The position numbers and the translations under genes are program-made. From Magnaporthiopsis rhizophila (lineage: Eukaryota; Ascomycota; Sordariomycetes; Magnaporthales; Magnaporthaceae): a stretch of DNA of 64,000 bases. How positions within the stretch are numbered: position 1 is the first letter of the stretch; each line of letters opens with the position of its first letter. Shown here one piece after another: positions 47,810-57,095 of this stretch. Below the pieces are notes generated by a model, which had not been told where the DNA came from, did no database searches, and saw only the letters and a program-made list of their open reading frames with translations. The DNA lies in assembly GCA_003049465.1 (NCBI GenBank), contig PYSS01000093.1:95557-159556 (forward strand), given 5' to 3'.

Positions 47810-49097
47810 TCACCGTCTTCGCTGCCGACCTCCTTGCTCTCGGCATCCATCCTCGCCCTCGTCGTCCTCTGCGCCTGGCGCGGATATGTCGTCTGCATCG
47901 GCGTTCGCGTCGTATGGCATTGCTGTGTTATCGACAGGAAGACGCTGGCTCTCTTCCGCATCGTCACGGTTATTAATGCCGTCCTCCTCGGACGAGTGGC
48001 TGTGATGTTGTCGGCGGCCCCTATTGCCCTTGTGTCTCGCTTTCTCGTGGTGACCTGGCTCGTGCCGGCGGTCCTCGTTCGCAATGGCCATTTCGGTACT
48101 GTACTCTCCCTCTGCGCCGGACTCCTCGTCTGATGTGGTGTTTATCCGGCTTGCTATGCCAGGGAAGCATTTCACTGCTTCAGTGTGTAGCATGGTGGCA
48201 AGAGACCCTTTTGCCCCGGTGGTGTCATTTGGGAGAGGCCTCACGTCTGTGTACATGAGTTGGTGAGCAGAAAAACCCTCGCCGTTATCGGGCCTTAACT
48301 GGTCGGGCTTCCAGGAGCGACCCGGGGCCCCATCCTGTTAACCATGGCGATGTGCTTGGCCTGTGGACGGTAAGGTCTACATGACTCTGACATGCTCACC
48401 GGTGGAAGCCGATCGAGGATAAACTTGTCGTTCCACTTGTAACTGCCGAGCTTCTTGTTATTAGCCCGCCAGTTCTCGTTCGGCTTGATAGCCTTACCAA
48501 GCTCGCACCACACCGCTAAAAGCCGGGATGTTATTAGCATCAGCAGGGATGATGTAACTTACTGACGGCCTAGTTCTTGGCCTTTGTCCTGCTGTTATAC
48601 AGATCGATGTGTCCTTTGAGGAACTGGAACACGTCGACAAAGAGTTCCGGGGAGAACATGCCCTTCGAGCGCGTCTCCAGTCTGTCGATCCGGTCCTCGT
48701 CCAAAAAGTCCTTGTCCTCCTCATTCTTGACCTGGATCCATAACCGAATCCCCTTGATCGCACAGCTCTTCCAGGTGTTGAAGTTGGACATGGTCCTCTT
48801 CCCGGCCGCCTGGCGGAAGAAGTCGCCGTGGGGGCCAGTCATGTCTTGGAATGTGTAGTTGATCAAGGCGTTGAGCGGATGATTATTGAAGTACCGGAAG
48901 AAACTGACCCTGCACAGTTTCTCGATCTCCGAGAACCGCTTCGTGTTGTCGGGACTGTTGGCCCACATCTTGTGTTTGGAGTCGTACTGCCTCTTCTTGT
49001 TCGGCTCAGTGGCCCAGCTCACGTCGTCGCCCAGGTGCTTCGCCTGTTTCTCGATCTCTCGAAGAGCCTTCTCCGCCCACGCGCCGAATCCTCGCCC
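47810..49097 (-). pseudogene. Unrecognised multi-exon gene with one in-frame TAG (possible pseudogene)
   Basis: Coding segments on the minus strand: about 49097-48563, 48515-48400 and 48334-47810. Introns 48562-48516 (GTAAGT...TTTTAG, with GCTAAT) and 48399-48335 (GTGAGC...AACAG) keep the frame perfectly. The only interruption is TAG at 48572-48570, just before the first intron; CAG would become TAG by one RIP-type C-to-T change. The first segment reads GAWAEKALREIEKQ, FFRYFNNHPLNALINYTF and GMFSPELFVDVFQFLKGH; the last is acidic, Ser/His-rich and low-complexity. No ATG was found for the first segment, so the 5' end is unresolved. I do not recognise the family. If the TAG is a true stop, the protein ends at KAKN and the remaining exons are untranslated. 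Confidence 0.6.
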
Positions 49098-49155
49098 TTT
49101 TTGGCAGCAGGGTAGTTTTATTTTGGATCCCGACGTTTTCCGTCGGTTTCGTGAA

Positions 49156-49199
49156 CCAATGAAGCTCGTCTAGGCAGGTACCAAGACGAGCTTCATTGG
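49156..49199. repeat. Perfect 16-bp inverted repeat (hairpin)
   Basis: Arms 49156-49171 and 49184-49199 (CCAATGAAGCTCGTCT and its complement) with a 12-bp loop. It lies between two minus-strand genes, at the unresolved 5' end of the one at 47810-49097. Confidence 0.85.
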
Positions 49200-49342
49200 A
49201 CTGGTGGGAACAAAGGAGAAGACTACGAGGCAAAGGAAATAAAATAAAGGGCATAAAGGGCAAGGATACTCCGAACACGCGACTCCAACCAAGTTTCATT
49301 CCACCGGGTCAACCTACTCTACACCCGTCGGCAGAAAAATCC

Positions 49343-50870
49343 CTAAAACTCACAGCCCACACCCCCCTCCCTCGTCGCCTGCAGCACAGTCCGAATATGT
49401 CCCGGCCTGAGCGCTTCCTGCTCCTCGGCGGCAAGGAGCACGGCGACCTTCACTGCGTTTTTGACCTGGCGCCTGTTCGTGGGCAGGCGCGAGAGGCGCG
49501 CGAAGTCGTCCTCGTCGAGGCCGAGCTCCAGCCCTGACCGGGCCGCGAACTGGCGCCAGATGCGCTCCTTGGCCTCGGCTTTCAGGTCCGGGTAGTGCAG
49601 CGTCAGGTGGATGCGGCTGTGCATGGCCTTGTCGATGGCGCCGACGCGGTTGGTGGTCATGATCAAGATGCCGCGGTAGTATTCGAGGAGCCTGTATATG
49701 TGTGGTCGGTCAGCTGGTTGGATCCTTTGGCATGTTGGCAAGTTCGTGCGGGGAGACGACAGCTATGAGAAGGGGAAGAGAGCAGCTATACGAAGGGGAA
49801 CAGAACAGGCTGTGTGCTTGGCCTTACCGGAGAAAGACGGCAACGATCTCGTTATGCCTCATATTGTCCGCCGACCGCGCCTGGATGAAAACGTCGCACT
49901 CGTCAAACAGCAGCACGGCGTCCCACCGCTCGGTAAGCTGCAGGACCTCGTCGAGGCGGTTCTCCACGGCGCGGGCCGAGTCGCCGAGCTCCCCCGCGCT
50001 CAGTACGTACAGGGGCCTGCGGACTTTGTCGGCCACGGCCTCGGCCGTCAGCGTCTTGCCCGTGCCGGGGCTGCCCGCCAGCATCATGGTCATTCCCAGG
50101 CCTTTACCCTCGATGATGTCGTCCAGGGCCGGTTTTTTCTTGGAGTGGCCCTCCATGAAGGACAGGACCAGCTTCTTCATGCCTCCGGGGAGGATCAGGT
50201 TCGGGAACCCGTCGTCGTTCCAGACGATCTCGCTGACGTCCTCGACTCGGAGCTCAATCCAGTCGTTCAGCTTAAGGGAGTAGCCTCGAACGTGGGTTGC
50301 GCAGAGAAGCAGATGCTCCTCGGTCAGCTCGTAGCCTGTCAGGGGAATCTCCAATTAGTCATCTGCCGGTGCCGGTCATCCGAGCTTCCCACTTGATATA
50401 AACTTCGGAAATGGAATTACTTGGCTGGATGGCTTTTCCTTTTTGCCTAAAGAGCGGCGGCCCTGTCCCTGGACTGCGATCTCTCCCTCGATAGTAGCTC
50501 CCACACATCAAAATGTTATCCTCACCCTGACCCCGATCGTGTTCTTTGTCTTTGACATCGATTGTTGGTGCGAGCGCTTCCGAGGTCAGGGGCGCCAGGG
50601 TTTGTTTCCTCTTCATGTCTTGGTTGGCGTCGAAGAATGCGGCTGCGTCCACGACAACACGGCCATTAATCTGCGAGGTTCCTCGAGGTTAGTGACTACT
50701 ACCACTCAGTCCACCAAACGACCGACCGGGGCTCACCAGTTTCTCGGTAGACTCCTTGAACTCCTTAAATCCCTGCCTAACCACCCCGGAGTGCGCCAGG
50801 TAGCGCATTCCGCGGAGGTTGAAGAACTTGGTACCTCGTTCGATGGTCTTTGCCTCACAAGATTCGTTTC
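49343..50870 (-). CDS. AAA+ ATPase of the fungal DUF7025-associated type, 5' end unresolved
   Basis: Minus-strand exons about 50870-50737, 50670-50421, 50335-49828 and 49691-49343; introns of 66, 85 and 136 bp (GTGAGC...GCAG, GTAATT...ACAG, GTAAGG...ACAG) all keep frame. Core motifs: Walker A GSPGTGK (50075-50055), Walker B LLFDECDVF (DEC where relatives usually have DEA), sensor TTNR and SRIH arginine region in the last exon. The first visible exon (FFNLRGMRYLAHSG, then INGRVVVDAAAFF) matches the stretch that follows the DUF7025 region in this family, but the DUF7025 region itself was not found upstream. The gene may be 5'-truncated or start at an internal ATG. Family members are large cytosolic or mitochondrial fungal ATPases of unknown substrate. 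It lies in the decayed zone beside the AT block. Confidence 0.75.
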
Positions 50871-50932
50871 CTTGAATATTGCCTCAGCTCCACGAGTGAC
50901 ACTTGTGGCCTTCTTCTTTCCCGCAGCATTCA

Positions 50933-51697
50933 TTACCAGTTGTACCAGTTGTTGAACCTCCTTGTTGAGACTGCTAGGCCTCTGATCCCTTCAGAGGCCG
51001 CTTGGTGTAGAACGATTCCGAGGCGTTGTGGCAGAGTCTCCACTGGATCGTGGGCCAGCTTCCGGTGGGATATGGTCATTCCCAGCCGGGATTCGGCGTC
51101 AGCTGGCGGAGGTCGGGAGGGAAAGTCGAACCTGTCGAGCAGCTCATGCGAAACGCGGCTCGTGAACACATGCAGATACTTCTTGTCTCTAGTGTAAGAT
51201 ACCAGGACCGTCTGCAACGGAGGACTGCTGGTGATGTGGCTGGGAGAGGAGGTCTTGCCGCTGTTGTCGGGAGCGATGTCGTCTTCATACGGGTTGAACC
51301 GCTGCTCCTGCGCAAGCGCCACAAGGAGCGCAGCAATGTATGGGTCCTCGCGGGAATTATCTGGTAGGAGAGACCAAAACCGCTTTTCGATGAGGGGAGT
51401 GATGCGGCGCTTTATACCCTCATTGTCGGTCCAAGGCGATAGTTTGTGGCTGATGAGTCTACACTTTCTCCACCGGCCATTATCAAGCTGGTGGACGTAG
51501 GCTATCCGAGGCGGCGGCAAGGCTAGAGACTGCACCAGCTCATCGTGATCATAGACGCAGGAGCACGTCAAGTTGGCGATGACTTGGCGGTTGAAGTGGA
51601 AACGAACGTTGTATCTGGGTTGACAGAGAAATGGTTAGACAATCAGATAGTAAAGTCTTAATAAAAGCACAGGAGAATATGGGCCCGAAAACTCACC
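50933..51697 (-). CDS. Unrecognised protein, partial gene model
   Basis: The main exon runs from 51614 to the stop at 50933. An upstream exon ends at 51697; the intron 51696-51615 is GTGAGT...CCCAG with CTAAC, and it joins AGLGIVGVG to YNVRFHF in frame. No ATG was found in the upstream exon, which stays open to about 51790. The protein shows a hydrophobic stretch (LLAGLGIVGVG), CSCVYDHDE, DPYIAALLVALAQEQR and VSYTRDKKYLHVF. An alternative frame at the 3' end (NKEVQQLVQLVMNAAGKKK, about 50900-50970) also looks coding, which suggests a frameshift or an unrecognised junction towards the AAA gene. I do not recognise the family. Confidence 0.45.
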
Positions 51698-52218
51698 CCA
51701 CGCCCACAATCCCGAGCCCTGCGAGTAGCCGCGAAAGTGAATTCTTTTTGTCTGCGGGATTTGTGGCGGTCGCAAACCAACCCCCTACTCCCAGGCCTTT
51801 TAAATAGCATTATTTGCATATGTCACGGAGCAACCCCAGCCCCTTATTCGCCAGTGTATATATACGGCCTTCCGCCACCGGATAGCTGGGAGTTCTCTTT
51901 CTTCCTCTCTCGGGCAACAACAAAGTTTGTTTCTCGAGTACCTGGATGTTGCCCCGTGGCTCAGACTGGCTTGCAAACCTAGCTGCAAGTACTGTCAAGC
52001 CAGTGACAGGAGCTCTAGCCCGTCAAACACTCAGTGACTAACCAACCGGGGTTTGCGTGTATGTACAATCAAGTCGTTGCAAGCGCGTGCTTTACGTCTG
52101 TAACACTCTTACACTAGATACTCCGCGGTCTTTAAATTCTGCATCCATCACCATGAAGCCACCCATTTCTGTTTTCTTTTTCTTTTCCTTTCGTTATGGA
52201 TCCTTCATGTTTCAGACG
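51698..52218. other. Intergenic, no supported gene
   Basis: Between the unrecognised minus-strand gene and the plus-strand pseudogene. It may contain the missing first exon of the former. Otherwise nothing recognisable. Confidence 0.45.
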
Positions 52219-53810
52219 ATGGAGTCTAAAAGCCACTATTTTGAGACAATTCGGAATGAAGCCGCGTTGCGGAGACACGCAGACGATCATCTGCCGCTCT
52301 ACCAGCGCAAGGATCGTGATCTGCCCGCATCGAGCAGCTGGGGCTGGAAAGAACTCTGTGCCAGCCGAGTCATCATCAGGGCTACCCGCGGAGTCCTACC
52401 GCTTCAAGACCCGGCCGAACCTAGCGCCCGGCTCAAGGAACCTCCCTGGGAATCTAACACCGAACTGTCCAAGATCATCACCCAGCTGCCGCCCGGCTCT
52501 GGATCTCTGACGGAGACAGACCTTGTGCGGCAGCTGGGTGGCACCGCCGAGATGCTCTAGGCGGACCTGAACGTCTTCACGGGGGCAGGATCGTCGACCA
52601 GGGCCGCGGAGGGTGCCGCCCTGGTCGACGCCGATGACGTAGAGATTCCCCCTCCCCGCAACCGCCGTCAACCCCAACGCCCCGGCTACGTCAGCAGCAG
52701 AACAATGAGGGTCGCCAGCAGCAGCACAGAAGGAAGCCCGGAGCCTCGCTCCCATGGCAGCGATAACGCTGGATACGTTGAGCCTGATGAACATACAAGC
52801 CGTGCCTTCCTCGAGGAGGCGACAGCGCGACTCGTCTCTGCCTTTTTGCGGCACGCGCTTATATCCGCTGTCCTCTCCAGCAAGGCGACGCCACCAACGT
52901 GCTGCTCGAGTTCTCTGGAATACGAGAGCCAATAGCCTCTGCACTGGGGGCTAACCGGCTCAAGTTCAACGCCACAGCGGATGGCGACGTGAGGGCCCTA
53001 CACAGGGGCGAGGCCGGGCCTTTCCGCGACGCCAACGAGGTGATCGCGCTGGTGGAGTGCAAGAAACGCTTCGAGCATATCCGAGACGGAAAGCCGATTT
53101 TCACGGACAACGTCCTCGGTCAGATGCTGTGCGAGGCCCTTGCACTCCGGCCGTCGAAGGCCAGGTTGGCGCCAAACGCCAGAAATGAGTTGAGTTTCTG
53201 TTCCTGTTTCTGTTCCTGTTCCTGTTCCTGTTCCTGTTCCTGTTCCTGTTCCTGTTCCCGCCCCTGTTCCTGTTCCTGTATCCTGTATCCTGTATCCTGT
53301 ATCCCGTGTCCTGTATCCATGTCGCTTTCGTCAATTGTATTTCTTTCTTTCATCTTTTCTTTTCTTTTTTCCTTTCATCTTTCCTTTTCTTTTTCTCCCG
53401 TCCTTTCTCGTGTCTTTCTCCCCTTTTTCCCCGTTTTTTTTTTCTTTTATTATTATATTGCTTTCCGCATTTTTCCATACCCTTGACGTAATGTGGGTCG
53501 TGATGCGAAGGTTTTTTTTGGTAGATGAGCCCCGTGCAAATTGCATGAGATATGCTTCGACTAACCTTGGCCTTGGCTTGACTCGAACAGGACCATTATC
53601 CTCATCGCCGCGACGAGGCAGTACCTATGCTTCCTCAGCTTCCACATCCCCATCGCTTACGTTACAACCCTTCAGAGCGACGCGCGGCCCCAAAATGAGG
53701 AAATCATCAAGGTCCGTGTTAGCGAGTGGCTCGACCTTGGTGATGAGTATTGTCGCCAGCTTGCTTGCCGTAATATCGCGGCTTTGGTGAATTGGATACA
53801 GAGGACCTAG
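52219..53810 (+). pseudogene. Broken fungal gene with a PD-(D/E)XK-like core
   Basis: From ATG 52219 the frame reads ESKSHYFETIRNEAALRR and continues past TAG at 52558-52560 (again explicable as CAG to TAG). Near 52890 it shifts frame (LRHALISAVLSSKAT on one side, VLLEFSGIREPIASALG on the other) and reaches TADGDV and ALVECKKRFE (53053-53076), then DNVLGQMLCEALALR. The TTCCTG repeat and CT-rich tract follow, after which IILIAATRQYLCFL...VSEWLDLGDEYCRQLACRNIAALVNW (53586-53810) completes the family pattern. The tract could be an intron, but no clear junction was found. D followed by E-x-K resembles a PD-(D/E)XK nuclease core (inference). Function of this fungal family is unknown. Confidence 0.7.
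53195..53318. repeat. (TTCCTG)n and derived TATCCTG tandem repeat
   Basis: About twelve TTCCTG units with minor variants, grading into TATCCTG units, then a long C/T-rich tract to about 53450. It lies within the broken gene 52219-53810. Confidence 0.92.
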
Positions 53811-54387
53811 CAGTCGTCTATTCCTTTCCTTTTTCCTCGCCCCTCGGTCCGGAAGAATATACTTACCCAGCAGATGCCGGGCTGCCCGTTTTGGATGCGA
53901 AGCATATATTCCAAGGCGAACCGCATCGAATCCGCAAAGGCGCTTGCTAAGTGGGCGAGGAGGTGGATAGGCACTGGCAAGGATCGGGGCCTCGTCCCGG
54001 GCTGACGGTATCGTCGGGGACGGCCGCAAAGATCCTGGCATTTGATGGGGAGGAAGGAGGTATCACAGAGCCAGCCACAAAGGCACACTGGGCCGGCACA
54101 TCTGGATGGGTCGGTCTCTGGGGGTAGAACGACGGAAGACGACCATAGACGCTGGAGTAGACGACAACATGAAGGGGCGCGCAACAAACCCACTAAACAG
54201 CCATACCTCTAAAATTCACGTGAACGTGTTTCTATGCTGAGCGCACAGCCGCACCCTTATGGTGAGCAATGTGAAACCCGAAACAATAGCCGACATGCGC
54301 CCCTGGCCATAAACACTGCTGGTACAAGCTCGCCACTATGGATACCTTGTCCTATTCAAATCGTTTGTCCACTCGATCCGAAGAGGT
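53811..54387. other. Intergenic, no supported gene
   Basis: Overlapping minus-strand ORFs (53625-54041, 53807-54193) lack recognisable domains and are probably spurious. It holds the 3' flank of the PP6-type gene. Confidence 0.5.
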
Positions 54388-55855
54388 TTACAGGAAGTAA
54401 TCGCCGGGGCCCCTACGCCCGGCCGGAACATGCCGCTGGTCGTCAGGCACGGCGGAGAATATGCTGAACTTGGTGTTGAGCTCCCTGTCGACAGCCATGA
54501 TGGATGCTACGTTTCCGCAGCGGTAACAGTAGTTGGGAGCGGACCACACGGTAACCACGGACTTCTCGGGGAAGTGGTACTACATGACGGACAAACCAGG
54601 GTCAAGCCCAGAACATTGGTAAGCAAAAATGATACCACCTTCGGCAGACTCCAAAAAAACGTACCTTGTAACCCTCGTTGACGAGCTGATGCGCACGGGC
54701 AATCGTCTGCAGGCGGTTGACATGGTTGAACTCGGTGGCGACCTTATCGCCAAAAAGCCAACCGGCGCCACGCGGACTGACCGCCCACGTGTCGATGTCC
54801 TCCGGATCGCTCCAGACGAGGTCGCAAAAGGCGCCTTCGTGGGGAATCTCCTGGGCGCGCGCAACCACTCGGATCTGATCAATAGTCCTGATCTCGGGCG
54901 AGAGACCACCGTGCACACACAGGACCGAGCCATCCACGATAGCCGCCAGCACCAGGAAGTCAAAAACCTGACAGCACGCCTTCCACACCGATGCGTTGCC
55001 ATACTTCTGCTGGCATTCCTCGTAGAAGCCGTAGACCTGCGTGATCTGACGCGACTCGTGGTTGCCGCGCACCAACACTATCCTGTCCGGGTATCTTTGA
55101 GGGGAAGGGGCGTCAGTCCACCTAGCTTTGCACACCTCCGCAATACCGCCACCAGACAACACGGGAACTCACTTCGCTTTCAAGCACATGAGCAGAGTAA
55201 AGGTCTCGAGACTGAAGTAGCCACGGTCAACAAAGTCGCCAAGAAAGACAAATCGCGTATCGGCGGCGGGGGACTGCATCGCGCCCGATGCTTCGGCCTC
55301 GTCGCTGCCTTCGATCGTGACCGTAGTTGTGGACTGCACTGTTGACTCTGCCCCGCTATCTGGGCTCTTCTCTGTTGCTGTAATCGAGCTGGTGCTCTTG
55401 ATTTGTTTCTTGAGCTTCGGGTCTGTGATTTCTGTCGGCGGTTCCAGGTCCTCTGATGTGATGACTGTCGTCACAGTCTTGGGGGCCTGAACACTGGTCT
55501 CGCCCGGCATGCCGCCCGCCACGCGAAAGAGCTCGAGGAGGTCATAGAACTGCCCGTGGATGTCGCCGCAGATCACAACGGGGGTGACAACCGGCTGGAT
55601 GTTGGACTCTGTAGGCGGGTGAGCCAGCCCACAGGCCGACATTGTCAGTGACCTTGCGGCGTGTTGGCGAGAGGAGAGGAAAATGGACAGTCAACGTGGC
55701 GTACCCTCCATCAGGGCCTCCTTGACCATCTCGCACAGCTGCTTCATTGCCGACTCGGGAAGGTAATGGCACCTTTTGGCCTCTTCCAGCCACTCGTCCA
55801 GACCAGCGCCGGGCCGCAGCTCGGCTGGGCCCGGCTTCGGGATGGTCGATGCCAT
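54388..55855 (-). CDS. sit4: PP6/Sit4-type serine/threonine protein phosphatase catalytic subunit
   Basis: Four exons on the minus strand: 55855-55705, 55608-55173, 55094-54665 and 54579-54388, giving 402 residues; all introns are GT-AG and in frame. Metal-binding and catalytic motifs are complete: GDIHG (65-69), GDFVDRG (174-180), GNHE (206-209), HGG and SAPNYCYRCGN, ending in DYFL, the PP2A-family tail that is normally carboxymethylated. EIPHEGAFCDLVWSDPEDIDTW and SPRGAGWLFG place it nearest PP6/Sit4 rather than PP2A or PP4. PP6 acts in the cytosol and nucleus in cell-cycle and TOR-linked signalling with SAPS regulatory subunits. It is unusual in carrying about 80 extra residues (about 88-167, Ser/Thr- and acid-rich) between the first two catalytic motifs. 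Start chosen as MASTIPK; an in-frame upstream ATG at 55930 is possible. Divergent from UPF3. Confidence 0.92.
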
Positions 55856-57095
55856 TGTGCGTGGAATGCTGTGTATTGGCGGCTGGCGATGGGTCAAAGA
55901 CCGGCCGGGGGAGTGGCGCGGGGAAAACACCCCGAATTTGAGCTCTCGGTGTAACGGCAGGTATTCGGCGGCGCTGCGGGCGTGGCTTCGGGATGATTGA
56001 GATGCTATAGGGGGAGATTAGACGAGGTCGCGCCGCCCCGCCGCCTGGTCTGCTTGTGATCACGGCCCGCTCGGCGTCGCGAAGGCGAAGTTAGGTCGTC
56101 TCTAAAGATCGGGGTGGGCGGCTAGTGGCGGTCGTGCGCGCGGATCCTGTGTTCGGCGGCACGGCGTGTTTCCCCTCCAAGGTCCTCGTCGACGCTGTGC
56201 TTCGACTCGCCCTGCGGTCTGGCGCGGCAGTTGGATTGTTTTATTATCGGCCTGAGCGAGCACCTCTAGCCCGGGGGTAGCAGCGACGGATTGTATTGGT
56301 AGACGTTGAGCTTCGGCTGAAGCAGATTTGGAGTGATGTATGTGTGCTGTTCTGTGCTCGTCGTAGGCGGACGTCAACTGGCCAGCGGATCTCAGCGGGG
56401 TCGTGAGGGAGCGCCTTCACCCTGCACGCAGCTTTCCGCGCTGACTCGGGGCAGGCCACTGGCCATGCGGTGCAGCGGTTCGGCGTGCTTGCAGTCGGGC
56501 GCGTGCTGAGCTCAGGTGTCGTGGGCTCCATCCATACCGCCTCCCCATTGGCCAGCCCGCCGGGGCCAACTCACGGACCAACCGCACTAAGCTTTTTTGG
56601 GGCCTGGAATTTGACTTGACCTTGTGCCAGCACCAACGCGCCTGGAAGTGATGCAAGAAGAGGCTGCGCCAGGGGCAGTTTTGGTATGACGATGACTCGA
56701 GTCGTAGCATACCGACCGCCAACAACCAAACGCCCGCCTCCGACCTTTTCTGATCCGACAGCCGCCGGGGATGACTGCCCTCAGACTCAGAGCCCAGCCA
56801 GCGCGGAATAGGAGATACATCGAGATCCCTGGAACTTCCTGACGCGCCGCTCGTGCATTTGCTGGACGTCGCACATCAATTCGCGCACTGGCCCTCACCG
56901 CGCCGCCCACTTCACCTTGCTGGGGGCGTCTCCCAGACTGACATCAACCAAACGCCAGCCCGGTCTGGTCCTCGCACCCTAACTCGAAGGAGAGAGAAAG
57001 CTTGCTGCCCAACTCGCGCCATCGGTAGGTCTGGAGACGGGACTGGATATAAAAAGTCCCCACTCCCAGCGTGTCTCCTGCCACCAAACAACACG
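55856..57095. promoter_or_regulatory. Shared divergent promoter region of sit4 and upf3
   Basis: 1.24 kb between two divergent start codons with no convincing ORF. A TATA-like GGATATAAAAAG sits at about 57044-57055, roughly 45 bp before the UPF3 ATG. Other elements cannot be assigned by eye. Confidence 0.6.

Noticed and set aside
47619..48133. Overlapping plus-strand ORFs
   Set aside because: Shadows of the minus-strand exon 48334-47810, which has continuous splicing-consistent frame.
53625..54193. Minus-strand ORFs of 138 and 128 codons
   Set aside because: They overlap the conserved plus-strand end of the broken gene and show no domain.
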